From Pogostemon cablin (Eukaryota > Streptophyta > Magnoliopsida > Lamiales > Lamiaceae), in assembly GCA_023678885.1 (NCBI GenBank), contig CM043001.1:630001-694000 (forward strand): 64,000 nt of DNA, written 5' to 3'. The first letter of the stretch is position 1; each line of letters starts with the position of its first letter. Below are positions 11,400-23,823 of the stretch, one piece after another. The notes below the pieces were generated by a model that did not search any database, was not told where the DNA came from, and was given only the letters and a program-made list of their open reading frames with translations. The translations under genes and the position numbers were made by a program.

Positions 11400-12370
11400 A
11401 CACACTCTAAGGGCTGATGGCTGAAGTAAGATCGCTGTTGTTCTATTACACGGCTCATTATACAAACACACGTTGATGGCTGCTTGTACAAAAGTACGAA
11501 GGGAAGAAAGACTTGGTGACTGGTACGCTTCCGTGGCCGCGATGGGGCTGTATACGATCATTGGCACAAGACCGCAGCCAGTCGTGGATTAAGGCAGCAG
11601 CAAGGTTTCAAGCGGAGCATTAGCCAGGCTTGCGTGTTGCATGCTAATGACACAAACTCGGTGGCAAAGCCCAAATGACGGCGAGGCTGGCGGCTCCGCG
11701 GCGCCGCTGATGGCATCGACGGGAAGCGGCTCTCGATGCTGATTGTTGACAATCTGGTAGTGATGCTGCGGGACCAGACGGCGGCATCGACTGATTGCTT
11801 AAACCACGATCGTCGATAACAGTACGTCTCTAGGCTAGTCGACTTATGATCTTGGCTGACCAGACGGTGGATGGGACTGCAGATTGGCAGTCCGCGACGG
11901 AGTCAAAGCAAGGTGGGCGGCAGGGGACGCTGGGCGCGGCGTTCCGAGCGAGTCCCCTGATGATTCCGGGCGAGTCTCTTAACGATCCGGAGAGTTCAGA
12001 TGTGGGCTTCTTCTTTCCGGGCTGGTTGGCAGCGGGGCGGCACTGATCGCGTTGCTTCACAGCGGCGTTGACTCTGCGAGATGGTACCGGCAGAAAGCTG
12101 CTGCCAGCATAGACGAACAAGCCATGGTTTTCGACTAGCGGCGCGAAAGGACTGCAGATGGCTGTTGACGCCGAGAATCGTGCGACCGGCGCGGCGTTCA
12201 GAAGCTACAGACCTGGACTGTAGGCTACGGGCGAGCCGATGGTGGTTCCCAGCCAGTCGACTCGGCGTTTTCGGTGGAATTAGAGGCTCGATTCAGGCTT
12301 ACCAGTCTGGACAGCTGTCGGCAGCAGGGGAATGAACGCAAGGTGCTGCGGCTGTTGGAATGAAGATAGG
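11400..12370. other. GC-rich block in the copia leader, origin unknown
   Basis: Base composition changes sharply to GC-rich between two AT-rich regions. Open frames exist on both strands (for example 11846-12046 on + and 11830-12120 on -). None has a recognisable domain, and the coincidence of open frames is expected in GC-rich DNA. It could be a captured host fragment or a leader domain of this family. Confidence 0.55.
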
Positions 12371-13690
12371 GCAGCATGATGATCTGGGCTCAATTTTAAT
12401 AAATTGTTTTTGGGCCTGGTTTATTTCATGGGCCCAATTTTTTTTTTAAAAATTGTAATGGGCTGTGGATTAATAGTGGGCTGCACATTTTTTTTAATTT
12501 GGTTTTGGGCTGTTGGGCCCAAATTTTAATTAAAATGGTAATGGGATGCTGGGCTATTATTTTATTGCTGATTTTAATTAATTGTGAGTAATGGGCCTAG
12601 CATGATTAATTAATTTTATTAATGGACTAATTTTTTGCTAGTGGGCTTGATGGACTTAATTTAATTTTGGGTTAAGATTATGGGCCATGGATAATGAGCT
12701 TGATTAATTATTTAATCTGCTGCTCATTTTGTGCTTATTTGTTGCTCTTGGGCCCAAATTGATTGATCCACTAATTATACAATTAATTAATGTTATATAA
12801 CTGATTAATTGATTTAATTGTCAATTATTGTTGTATATGTGACAGACATGTTCTATGTGATTTATTTATTTAAATTGCTGTTAATAGAAGCATGTCTAAG
12901 TTGTATATTTTATTCTGGAATATTATATGCATGTTAAAACCCTCGGTGTTAAATAACTAAGTGGGAGAGGGGATTGGTTATAAATTCCCGCGGCCTCCAT
13001 TATTGGTTTGTTAGCAATGTGAATAGACTTGCGCGTCGGCATTAGAGCCTTCCTCCCCATCGGATGAGTTTATTCATGGATTGCTGGAACAGACTTCATT
13101 AAATAATTACGTTTGTAATGTGATGCATATGAACTTGCGCGTTGGCTTAGACCTTCCTCCCTATCGGATGAGTTTATATGCGGTTCACTGGTACAAACTT
13201 GTAATTGATGACTGTAGGAAGTTATCCGAGCGCGTGTGTACTTCTCCATCTGTAAGGCACACAAGCTTGGGCCGCGGACTTGGGGTCAAATAATGGTGTA
13301 CACTTAGATGTAAATAATAAGTATCCTCCCCATCGGAGTCACTGCTTTTATTTGCATGGCTAAAGAGGAACCGACTATTAATTATTTTGTCATAAAGTGA
13401 GGTTGACAAATGAAATTAATGGGTAAAACCTTCTCTTGTAAATGTTCGGGTTTGTAAACGTCCACACTATCGTGGCTTGTAGACTCACGGTGCTTGAGAT
13501 GTCGGTGAATTTTATTTTATATTGTTTTGAGGGAATCAATATAAAAGAATAAAATTCAAAGTTTTGATCGGTAAATTTATTTGTGATTCTCTGATTTTTG
13601 AATGGTTTTATTTCAGTAATTGTTAACTAAAAGACATTACATTTACTTGTCCAAATTAACTGATTAGAGAAGAATCTTGGTTTTAAAAAA
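12371..13690 (+). other. AT-rich copia leader with reiterated TGGGC words
   Basis: From 12385 to 12750 the words TGGGCC/TGGGCT/GGGCCC recur more than ten times in an AT-rich background. From 13020 to 13345 a segment with CTTGCGCGT, CCTTCCTCCC and ATCGGATGAGTTTAT is present twice, with a third partial CCTCCCCATCGG at 13324. No coding domain is seen. Confidence 0.65.
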
Positions 13691-16600
13691 TACTGCTTAA
13701 GGAAATACATGTGTATTCTCACAAAGGACGTCTCATGATGCCTATTAAAGTCTCTAGTGAAGAGATGAGAGGTTCATAGAAATATGATGATCTCATGTAA
13801 CTCTTCGGATACTTGAGTAAATTAAAAGGCAGAAGATCATGGTTGAATTGATGAATGAATTGGAAAAGCTTGGAATAAAAATTGAAAGGGAAACCTAAAT
13901 CAATTTATTCTTCATAATTTGCCTGGATGTTTTGAGCAAGTTCTACCTGAAATACGAGAGGTTGTATTTGGTGGGAAACTTCTAACAAAACATGTGGCAA
14001 AAGAAAGCCATTTTTCATCATGATCTGAACAAGGTTAATATCTTATTTACTAATGTTTAAACATGATTAGTGATGGCATCTACTGACATGAAGTATGTAG
14101 ATACTGGAATCACTAAATGTTTATCACTGAGTAAGGATAAGATTGTTAATAACATGGTAAAACTACAAAGGTAGTGGTTATTGCAGTGGGAGTTGTTTAT
14201 TTATCTCATGATAAGAATAAACGATTGATTATGAGAAATTGTCTTTACGTACGTTTCATAGAAAGAATTTAATTTCGGTTTCTATGCATTAACGGATGGA
14301 TACTTCATTTCATTTAAATGACTTGGTCATAGTAATGAGGAATGAGGGTATAATCCGTTAAAGTACGTTGGTGGATAAAAAGTATACTCTTGAAACATGT
14401 ACATCCCACAGATGCAATAAATAGTAATTAAATAATGCATCTTCTAATATAAGTAAGAGAAAAAAACTTCGAAGATGAACTAAACATACATTTGGCGTCT
14501 AAGGCTAATTCATTTTACTTGAGTAGGATTCAAAAGTTGATAGCCGATAGACCGTAAGGTTTATCTGAAGTGGAAACTATCGGACTTGCGAGTCTTGCTT
14601 GGAAGTAAAAATGATTATCTGTCTTTTCAAGGCTGTGGGGCGTAGAGCCAAAGATATATATGTTGGAATTAGTTCATTCTGATTCAAGCGAACCTAATAT
14701 TATCCAGGCGAGAGGAGGTTATGAATATTCGAAGATTATTCTGGAAACCAATATATTTATATGATGCACTGCATGTCTAAGTTCTTTGATTAATTCAAGA
14801 ATTGTAAGGCTGGTACAGTGAAGCGTCATGGAAAATATATTAAGTCATTACGATTCAATCATGATGGCGAATACCTCTTGGGATAGTTAGGAGCTATTGA
14901 TCAGAAGTTGAGATTAAATCTCAAATTGACTACACCGGGTATGCCCCAAACTGAATGGTGTGGTGGATAGAAGGAATAAGGCTCTTATGGTTATGATTAG
15001 ATAGATGATGAATTATTTGGAATAATTAAATTCATTTTATGGATATGCCCTAGATACAGTAATTCGTGAAACGTTTGTCTGTGTATGAGATATCCTAGAA
15101 AAATGGAGGGTGATTTATTTAGTCCAAAAGATCGAAGGGTGATTGTCAACACAAACACTAGATTTTTGGATAATGACTATGTAATAAATCACAAACCCAT
15201 GTGTAAATTGTTCTAAAGGAAGTGAGAGGAAAACACAAAGTGTAAGTACCAAGTGTACAAGAGGATATACCACAAGGTAAACTGCAACGCATATCACGTC
15301 TGATACACAATTACATGTAGTGCCTTGTCGTAGTGGGAGGGTTGTATGACAACCCATAAATATATGTTTTGGGAGAGTCGTGAGACTTGATCCCTAGTAA
15401 ACATGGTATTGTCCCACGGATACGACGTAGCACTACAAGATGAAAATGCGGAATCTTAGCAAGATGCAATGAATGATGAAATAGAATCCATGGATTCTAA
15501 ATTAAGTCTGGAGCTTGAACGATCACTAAAATGGTGTAAAAGCCATTGCAAGTGGTCATAGGGAAATAAAAGAGGATCATACGGAAAGGTGAAAATCTTG
15601 GAAGCAAAGCTTGTTGCGAAAAGATGTACTCAGAAAGAAATAGTTCGATTATGAGGGAACATATTCGCTGGTAGCTATGCTTAAATTGATCCAGATTCTT
15701 TTATTTATTGCTGTTCATATTGAATTATGAGGGACAACAAATAGATGTCAAGACAGCTTTCCTGATTGGAAGTCTTGAGGAAAACATCTATGTGAAGCAA
15801 CCAAAGTGATTCATTGCAAAGTACTAATAGTATTTTTGATAGTAAGCTTAAAAGTATCCAGTGATGGACTAAAGCAAGCTTTGAGATCGTGAAGCATCTA
15901 TTTTAATTAGGTAATCCAGTGGCACGGATTTAAATCAATCAGCGGATGTATCTTGTGTATTGTAAAGAGTGACGGAAACATGGTGGTATTTTTTGTACTA
16001 TACGTAGATAGTATCTTGCTCATTGGAGATAATGAAAGAGTATTATCGGGCGTATGTGTACGGTTAATAAAGCGGTAGAGATGAAGGACTTAAGAAAGAC
16101 AAAATATATCCTTTTGATCACGGTAATACGGATCACAAGAAAGGATATTATGCTTATCTCAAGTTTCATAAAATGATACAGTCCATACTCGTTTAGCATG
16201 TAAATTTATCTAAGTGAATGTGTCTTTGAGACACAAGAAGAAGATAAAGAGGATGAAAGCGGTTCATTATGCTTCGGCAAATAAGGAATCTTAATCTAAG
16301 GAATGCTATGAACGATGTTGGATATCTGTTTTGCTGAATGCATGAACAGTGGGTATCAACGTAACCCGGAACAAGAATGATGAACTGTGGTAAGACATTT
16401 ATAAAGTGCCTGAGAAGGACTGGAAATTATATGTGGACTTACTAGACAGATTCACTGCTTTTTGTGGATTACGTAGATTCAGATTTTTTAGTCAGATTGG
16501 ACGGCAGTAAATTCACCTCAAAGGTTATGTGTTTAATCTTAGGAAGTAGAGTCATAATGTGGAGGAGTGTTATATAGAAATATATTTCAGACTCCAGACT

Positions 16601-16830
16601 CCATCATAGAAAGATGATGAATTGGAGCCTATGAGGCAGCCAAAGTATCTATATGACTCTAGAGACTTCATAATGGACTTTGAAGTGTTTCTAAGTTTGC
16701 CCAATGTAATCACAATTTACATTGATGATATTGGTGCAGTTGCAAACTTGAAGAAATCACAAGTCCATAAGGCAATTAAACACATGGAGCGCGAGTACCA
16801 CCTGTTACGAGAAATCGTATGATGAGGGGT
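13691..16830 (+). pseudogene. Copia gag-pol remnant
   Basis: Fragments of a copia polyprotein follow in the normal order. A gag segment lies at about 13830-13980 (NELEKLGIKIERET). A pre-integrase and integrase part lies at about 14210-15000 (LELVHSDS and LRFNHDGEYL). The RT start lies at about 15730-15810 (DVKTAFLIGSLEENIYVKQP), and the RT active site near 15990-16040 (YVDSILLIGDN, replacing the usual YVDD). The RNase H end lies at 16700-16822 (IYIDDIGAVANLKKSQ, then EREYHLLREIV). Stops and frameshifts occur every few tens of codons. The catalytic D-D of RT is lost. Confidence 0.85.
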
Positions 16831-16972
16831 AGGTTGTTGTCGCCTAGATTGCATCGGATGATGACCTAGTAAACCATTTACAAGAACCTTAAGGCGAGAG
16901 CTTTTAATGGTCGCGTAAGTGGGAGTAGGAATCAGATGTATGGCAGAAGACATGACAGCATAGTCTTTTAGT

Positions 16973-16985
16973 ATAAGTGGGAGAT
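16973..16985 (+). promoter_or_regulatory. Copia polypurine tract
   Basis: TAAGTGGGAGAT immediately precedes the 3' LTR and is the common copia polypurine tract. Confidence 0.85.
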
Positions 16986-18185
16986 TGTTGGATTGTATAC
17001 TAAAAGTCTAGCTTTAGTATGAACAATGTCATAACTATATTTGAAATGAGAATCATTGATCAAATAATTGCATCTTATAATTTATTTTATATGCATGATG
17101 CAATAGTCCATTTACTTTATACTGTAGATAACATGTTGTGCGACAACACGTAGAAGATCATATTATCGGTTTCCTTATAAAGTATAAACAGATGCTCACA
17201 ACTGAGATAGACGGGGACTCTCTATCGGTATGGTTGTAGTGTGGTTTGGTATTAGCTTGTCTTGGCTATAGAATCACATTAGTGTACTTGTGTGTATTGA
17301 GCAGGACCGCCTGAGATCGTTCTTCTTATACTGACTATATAGTAGAACTTGATCTCTGTTATTATGGAAGTTCGTGCTCTTAATCCCTATACAATAACCT
17401 CGACACGTAGGGCAGTATGTATTTCTTTGATTCATCAATGGGTGAGATTTATAAGTATTAAATCAACAAACTCGGTGAGTTGGGAAGAGTGCTGTCTCTA
17501 TGGTGTGCTGTTGATTGTAGAAGGAATCCATGTCCGTTATAGGTTGATGATGTCCCCTTGAGGAGCTCATAAGGTTTATCATGTAAATCTTGCAAGTGGA
17601 TTAATTTCCGGCATGATAATAAGATTGAGTGGTACTACTCTCGGATGAGATATTAATTAATTTGAGTTGTCAGTAACTTAATTAATTAATGGACATTGTA
17701 TATCTTAAACATGGGGAGACTATCGGGCTTATAATAAGAAGGAGCCCAGAACATAATTTTGGGATTGGACGGGTAGTGCAGTAATAATATTTTAGTGGAC
17801 TATATTATTATTATTGGATTTAATTAAAAGCTTTGGGCTAAGCTTAGTTAATTAAATTCAATTGAGGCCCAGCCCAATTTCTCCTCCTGGTCCCTGCTGT
17901 AGCCCAAGTATATAAGTCATCTCAGTTCCTGTTAACCCTAAGTCTGTGCCTCTTTTGACACACGGGAGAAAACAGAGAGCAGAATGAGAGAACTCTGGGG
18001 ATTGTTGACCACCCAACACCAGAGTTGACTTTGGGACATACGGCAGAAGATCAGAGGTGTTCTACACTGCTGTTCATCCTCTACATCGACCCAGAAGTAC
18101 GGTAAACGATTTTATTGCTTCCGCTGTTATTGTTTGCCGGTTTTACTAACGAATCACGTTGATCCAAATGATCCAATTGCCAACA
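16986..18185 (+). repeat. Copia 3' LTR
   Basis: It is 1200 bp, pairs with 9980-11180, and is one base shorter because of an indel near 17487. Confidence 0.96.
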
Positions 18186-18190
18186 GAAGT

Positions 18191-19046
18191 GACATCAAGG
18201 GAGTTTCCATTCATTTCTTGTATTAAACCTCATAGTTTCATCATGTTTTGTAAGGATATTAATGTCTATGTTAATTTCCTTGTTAATATGGTAGACTAAT
18301 CTCCCTTGTGAGATTAGCAACATGATAGTTGTTGGATAATTTTGGGGATTTGTGTATTAAAATTCATATGTTGATTGGATCTATGATTTTCTACCATTGA
18401 TTATTAATTGCTTGAATTGTATTGATGATTTGTGTGTTTAGTTGTTCTAGATATGTGATTAGATTGAGAAATCAATTATATGCTTAGGATAATTAAGTGA
18501 ATCATTTCATCAAACACTTCATGTGCATTATAGATTGTGAAGAAATTGAGAAGTCCTTCATAGTTTAGGACCCTTTGGTAGGACATGTGATTGGTTTGAT
18601 CGAGAGATTGATTAATTGTGTGAAGGGACTCTCATTTAAGCTTAGTACCTAGTTGGAATTGTTTAAGTGAGAACCAATCCATTGAGCTATTTGATATTCA
18701 TATACTATTCATCTCGAGAGGGAGTTTAGGTGATTTTAATGTTGGCCCTTAGTCTTCAATCCATGATACATATGAATTTGATACATAATTCCTAGAATTA
18801 CCACTTCTTGATTGTTGTTAATCTCACTTTTAATCAATTTGGTAAACCACTTTCCATCATCATCTTGTTCGTTTGATCATTGCTTGCTTTGATTACTTGT
18901 CATTTATTTGTTTACAACCAATCTCATTGATGATTCGTCTCTATAAAATTACAATAAACGTGAGATCGCTTAAGCACTAGTGCCTACCTCCCTTGGGTTC
19001 GATAATTTCTTGAATTGGTCATTCTCCACTAAACTATGGCTAATCA
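18191..19046 (+). repeat. Athila-like 3' LTR, part 2
   Basis: It continues the LTR interrupted at 9979, giving a total of about 1602 bp. It ends CTAATCA against the ACTCC target duplication. The end includes CCTCCCTTGGGTTCGATAA, a motif seen near the ends of Athila/Tat LTRs. Confidence 0.85.
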
Positions 19047-20584
19047 ACTCCCTTAACTGTCTGGATGCATACGCTATTACTTTTCCATTCTGCATCAGTA
19101 TACATCCAAGACCATTCTTTGAAGCATCACTATAAACCTTAAAGTTTTTTATCTCCGTAGGAATATTAAGATCGGTGCTGATGTTAACCGTCTCTTCAAT
19201 TCCTTAAAACTCTATTCACATGCCTCTGTCCATGTGAATCTCACATTTTTCCTGGTCAACTGTGTTAATAGTAAAGCGATCTTAGAAAATTCTTCAACAA
19301 ACCTTCGATAATATCCCGCCAATCCAAGAAAGCTACGAACCTCAGTGGGATTTGAAGGTTGTGGCCAATCATGGATTGCTTTAACTTTGCTTGGATCCAC
19401 TGAAATTCCTTCTCCTGATACCACATGTACCAAGAAAACAACTAGGTCCAACCAGAATTCACACTTCTTGAACTTCGCATATAACTGCTTCTCCTTCAAA
19501 ATCTCCAACACCTTTCTCAAATGTAGAGCATGATCCTCCTTATTCTTAGAGTAAATCAGAATATCATCAATAAACACAATCACGAACTTATCGAGGAATT
19601 CTTAAAATACTCTACTCATCAAATCCTTAAATGCTGCTAGAGCATTCATCAAACCAAATGGCATAACTAAGAACTCATAGTGCCCATACCTTGTACTGAA
19701 TGCAGTCTTCGGAATATCCTCCTTCTTTATTTTCAACTGATGATACCCTGATCGCAAATCTATCTTCGAAAAGATAGTTGCACCATGTAGTTGATCAAAC
19801 AGATTATCAATGCGAGGCAATGGATACTTATTCTTGACTGTAACTTTGTTGAGCTCTCAGTAATCGATGCACATCCTCAATGTGCCATCATTCTTTCGAA
19901 CGATAAGAATGGGTGCTCCCCAAGGTGAGAAACTAGGTTAGATAAAACCTTTGTCTAGCAACTCTTGCAATTGTATCTTCAATTTCTTCAGTTCAGCTGG
20001 TGCCATTCTGTATGGCGCTTTAGATATAGGAGCAGTTCCCGGTTGCAGCTCAATAACAAACTCTATTTCCTGGTCTGGTGGCAAACCTGGAAGATCATCT
20101 GGAAATACCTCCGGGTATTTCTGAACTACTGGTACATCACTGAGAATTGGACACTATTGTCCCTCAATATTCATCACACTCACCAAATAACCCTCACAAC
20201 CACTTTCCAACAACCGCTGTGCTTTTGCTGTTGATATCACCAGAAATCTGAAGCTCTTCCTGATCCCAACAAAAGTGAATGGTTCTCCCCCCAATGGCTG
20301 AAAAGTGATACTCTTCTTCTAACAATCTATTGTAGCACCGTACTTTGACAGCCAATCCATGCCCAATATGATATCATAGTCATTCATACTTAACATAATC
20401 AAATCAGCGAGGAGTTGACTTCCTTCAATAGGAATAACACAACCTCGAAAAAGTCAATTGGTTTGCTTTGATTCACCAGAAGGTATCATCACTTCATAAT
20501 TAGCTTCTATCAAGTTAAATGTTCTACCCAGCTTCCTCACATATTCAGTGGATACAAATGAATGTGTTGCTCCAGAATCAAATA
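19047..20584 (-). pseudogene. Tekay pol remnant: protease, reverse transcriptase, proximal RNase H
   Basis: On the minus strand, the protease begins with the active-site motif FDSGATHSFV next to the MITE and continues to about 20454. RT blocks follow: KIDLRSGYHQLKI and FLVMPFGLMNA (19602-19820), then the catalytic FIDDILIYSK and the FLGLAGYYRRFVEEFS segment (19212-19583). RNase H starts at about 19200 and reads to VIAYASRQLR at 19050, where the Athila-like element intervenes. Frames are separated by stops, for example between 19583 and 19602. The domain order is normal for Ty3/gypsy. Confidence 0.9.
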
Positions 20585-20857
20585 CTCCCTCCGTCCCAAC
20601 TTCAACTTCACACTTTCCGTTTTGGTCCATCCCAAATTCAACTTCACACTTCCATAAAAGGAAAAAGCAACAAACTAATATCCCTTTAATATACTTTAAT
20701 TTTAAATTTGCCATCACCTTTTTAACACACATAACATACTTTATCATTTGTTTATTACCCAAAAATACCATACTACCCTCAAAAGTAAGTCAAAAAGTGA
20801 CTTTTCTTAAACTCCGTATCTACAGTAAACGTGAACTTGAATTTGGGACGGAGGGAG
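20585..20857. mobile_element. Stowaway-type MITE
   Basis: This 273-bp element has terminal inverted repeats CTCCCTCCGTCCCAA / TTGGGACGGAGGGAG, the hallmark of Stowaway (Tc1/mariner-type) MITEs, and a TA target duplication (20583-20584 and 20858-20859). It has no coding capacity. It sits in the Tekay protease gene, just before the FDSGATHSF active-site segment. Confidence 0.95.
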
Positions 20858-20859
20858 TA

Positions 20860-22014
20860 GCACATATGTAGAAGTGCCAAAAATAGAAAACTTACCCGTG
20901 ACAACTGAGGGATTCGCATCTACCTCCTCCTGCGTCAAAGTGTACACCCTAGCTGGAGCTCTTCCCTGTTGTCCTTGCTTTTCTTACTTAGGACAAGTAG
21001 TAGTCACATGTCCCTTCTCTCCGAATGTGTAATAAGTTTTTGGAGGAATATGCCACTCTCCACCGTGTGGTCTAAGATAATTAGGACATATAGGTAGTGG
21101 AGGCACCGGTGGCACCTTATCCTGATCGAATTTGGGATGCTTGTTTGGTTCTCCTTGTCCATGTCTCTTATCCACTAGAGTCGGCCCCTGAAATGGCATC
21201 GACCTCTTATTATCTCTCACAAACTGCTGTACTGGTTTCTGCTAAAATTGACGTCTAATAGCATGCGCTTATCTGATCCTCATCTCCGCTTGCTCAATAA
21301 TTTGGGCCCTTTCTGCAACTTGTGAGTATGTTGCTCCATGCAGTCCCGCCATACTCACATCTCTGTAAAGTTCAGGCCTTAAGACTTTCACAAACCTCTC
21401 CACTTTCAGTGCCTCCGTACTCACCATATGTTCTGCAAACCTCGACAACAGCTCAAACTTACGAAGGTAATCTGTGACTGACATGCCACCCTACTTCAGC
21501 TGTATGAATTCATTCATCTTCATGGCTCTCACTGGCGCCGTAAAGTTCTTGTTCCTGAATAGCTCCTTAAACCTTTCCCATGTCATGATCGTGACATCCT
21601 CGATACTTTTAATTGTATCCCACCAGTAGCCAGCACTCCCACGTAACATGAATGAAGCGCACAACACTCTGTCCCCATCTGGAATTCTACTGTATTGAAA
21701 TATATTTTCCACCGTGCGTAACCAATCCTCTGCTTCTGTGGGGTCTGCTGCATCCTCAAATATTGGAGAGTCAGCTTTCGAAACTTCTCACAAACCATTT
21801 CCACACGTTCTACTTGACATCTATCTTGATTAGCATTACCGTCTGGCTGTCCATCCACATCTCTCTGCTGAATCAATTGTTGTATCTGTTGGGACTGGCG
21901 TTCTACCAATTCCATCAGTCGAGTAATCACCGCATTACGATTATTTCCTTCAGTAGGTGCCGCTTGCTCAGCGGTCCTATCCCCTTCAGAACTTTCACCT
22001 ATAGCCCTTACCAT
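20860..22014 (-). pseudogene. Tekay gag remnant
   Basis: The minus-strand gag starts at 22014 (MVRAIGESSEGDRTAEQAAP). It passes through the retrotransposon gag core (about 21491-21712, GSAGYWWDTI and ITMTWERFKELF-like residues; 21269-21484, YLRKFELLSRFAE). It ends in a zinc-knuckle region (20984-21220) where the motif reads YYTFGEKGHVTTTCPK. The first two cysteines of the CCHC knuckle are replaced by Y and F, so it should not bind zinc. Frameshifts separate the pieces. Confidence 0.88.
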
Positions 22015-22159
22015 TTTGTCTACTAACTACGAGTCCTACACCACATGGCCAATATAATTTATAAAACACATAATAACACAGAAGGAAAATAACACTTACA
22101 TACAAATCTGTGCTCCCAAGGAATGAGCTTAAGTACATAGACAGTCTACAGGACCCTAA

Positions 22160-22175
22160 CCGTGCTCTGATACCA
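22160..22175 (-). promoter_or_regulatory. Tekay primer binding site
   Basis: The minus strand reads TGGTATCAGAGCACGG three bases after the 5' LTR and matches the initiator Met-tRNA 3' end. The short leader up to the gag start at 22014 is otherwise featureless. Confidence 0.9.
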
Positions 22176-22178
22176 CTC

Positions 22179-23788
22179 TGACACGACCCACCTTACATAA
22201 CTTATAATTCAAATACTAATTAACATAAATATCATCATAATAAAAACTTCATATTTTTTTCACATAATATATTTAAAACCATAGTCTAACATGCGTCATC
22301 AGTTTCTGACACCACATCAATCCAAACAAACTCATGACAATACTTATTACATGACATAACAAAACATCAGCGTAAACAAAATAAACCCACGGCCTAGCCC
22401 AACAGGCCGTCATCTATGTACATCCGCTCAAAATCCTGAAGGAGCTCCACAGCTTGCACAAACACACCACATACTCAATTATCATCAGACTCACCTACAA
22501 CGCATAAACTAGTGAGACAAAAATCTCAGTAAGTAGAAATCATGCATATCAGTGCATGAAAATGCATTTAGTTTTCTATCGCCTATTTCCTAGTCTTTCT
22601 AGTTTATCTCTTTTATTTTGAAATCTGTTCATGTTGCGGGATCCCCACGATACACTTATGATATGCATCCCAAATGAGCTCAATGGAGATGATTTTTTCG
22701 AACCCCGAATATATAAAGTGCCGAGAATGATTTTTCCGAACCCTGGCAGAGTATTGGGGATGATTTTTCCGAACTTCGAATAAGGTACTGAGAATGATTT
22801 TTCTGAACTTAGAATAAAGTGTCGCGAATAATTTTTCCGAACCCTGACAGAGATGCATATATAGTGGCTGCACACACCATTAGTATCTTATTAATTTTGG
22901 GAAAAATAATTTTTTATGATTATGCATGGTATGCAACCACGGCAATTAAATATGCATCATAAACCATTTATGACATCAATATCAACATTTAATCACAATA
23001 AAGTAACAACTTAACTTCAATTCACACAAATTCACTTCTGAAACAACAACTTCACCCAATCACATAAGTCCATTTATAGAATAATAACTTCACCTTGGAT
23101 CACACGATCCCGTTTTAGAATAACAACTTCATCTCGGATCACACAGATCCTTATAAATAATATATTCTCAAATCATACAGATCTATATTCAACAGTTTCA
23201 GTTCACACAGATCTATATTGGACAATAATATTATCTCAAATCACATGAATCCACAACTTATATTGCAAATTTATCACAAATAATTTATAAATAATATGGT
23301 TGAATATGGACCCTACTTTTCCCAAATCACATAAATCCACATCTTGTATCACAAATTAATCCCAAATAATTCATAATGTAATTAAACTAATCACAAATAA
23401 TCAATAACATAATTATCACATATTAATCACAAATAATTCACAAACAACATGTTTATGCATTGTAGTTGGACTTTTACTTACCTGAACTACGATAATAGTG
23501 ATAATACTATATACTTTGTGAAGAATGGTGACTATCTATCTCCCGTCCCGGCACGCTCCTCTTTCTCGTTACGACTATGCAAATACTCTTTCCTCCCCTC
23601 TCTGTTTCTCTTCTCTCTCTCTCTCTTTTCTTTTTCTTTTTTTTTCGCGAATTGATGTTCTTTGCAAATCAACCCAACATGTGTTTTTATAGATGGGATT
23701 ACGGGATGGATTCACAATCCCACCGCCTCAACCTTTCTACTAATAGTAACTTACTATTTATAGTAAGTTTCTATTAATAGTAAATAAA

Positions 23789-23823
<35 letters not shown>

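Larger units (their letters stand above)
9980..18185 (+). mobile_element. Ty1/copia LTR retrotransposon, young insertion with dead coding region
   Basis: Both LTRs are complete (9980-11180 and 16986-18185) and run TGTTGGATTG...CCAACA. The 5-bp target duplication is GAAGT (9975-9979 and 18186-18190). The primer binding site follows one base after the 5' LTR and the polypurine tract abuts the 3' LTR. I count about nine substitutions and one 1-bp indel between the LTRs, roughly 99% identity. The interior has recognisable copia gag, integrase, RT and RNase H traces, in that order, but they are full of stops and frameshifts. A 1-kb GC-rich block and a long AT-rich leader precede gag. Confidence 0.95.
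5932..19046 (+). mobile_element. Athila-like Ty3/gypsy derivative, internally deleted
   Basis: It is inserted in the Tekay RNase H gene with target duplication ACTCC (5927-5931 and 19047-19051). It starts TGATGAGTGATATTTTCACC and ends GGCTAATCA. The 5' LTR is reduced to 138 bp. Next come a short gag tail, the protease and a broken downstream frame. A long post-pol region, a polypurine tract (AAGTTTGGGGGTG, 9221-9233) and a ~1.6-kb 3' LTR follow. Reverse transcriptase, RNase H and integrase are absent. The 3' LTR is split by the copia element. Confidence 0.9.

Noticed and set aside
11830..12335. Overlapping open frames on both strands in the GC-rich copia block
   Set aside because: No domain or codon pattern is recognisable. 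Long open frames on both strands are expected by chance in GC-rich DNA.
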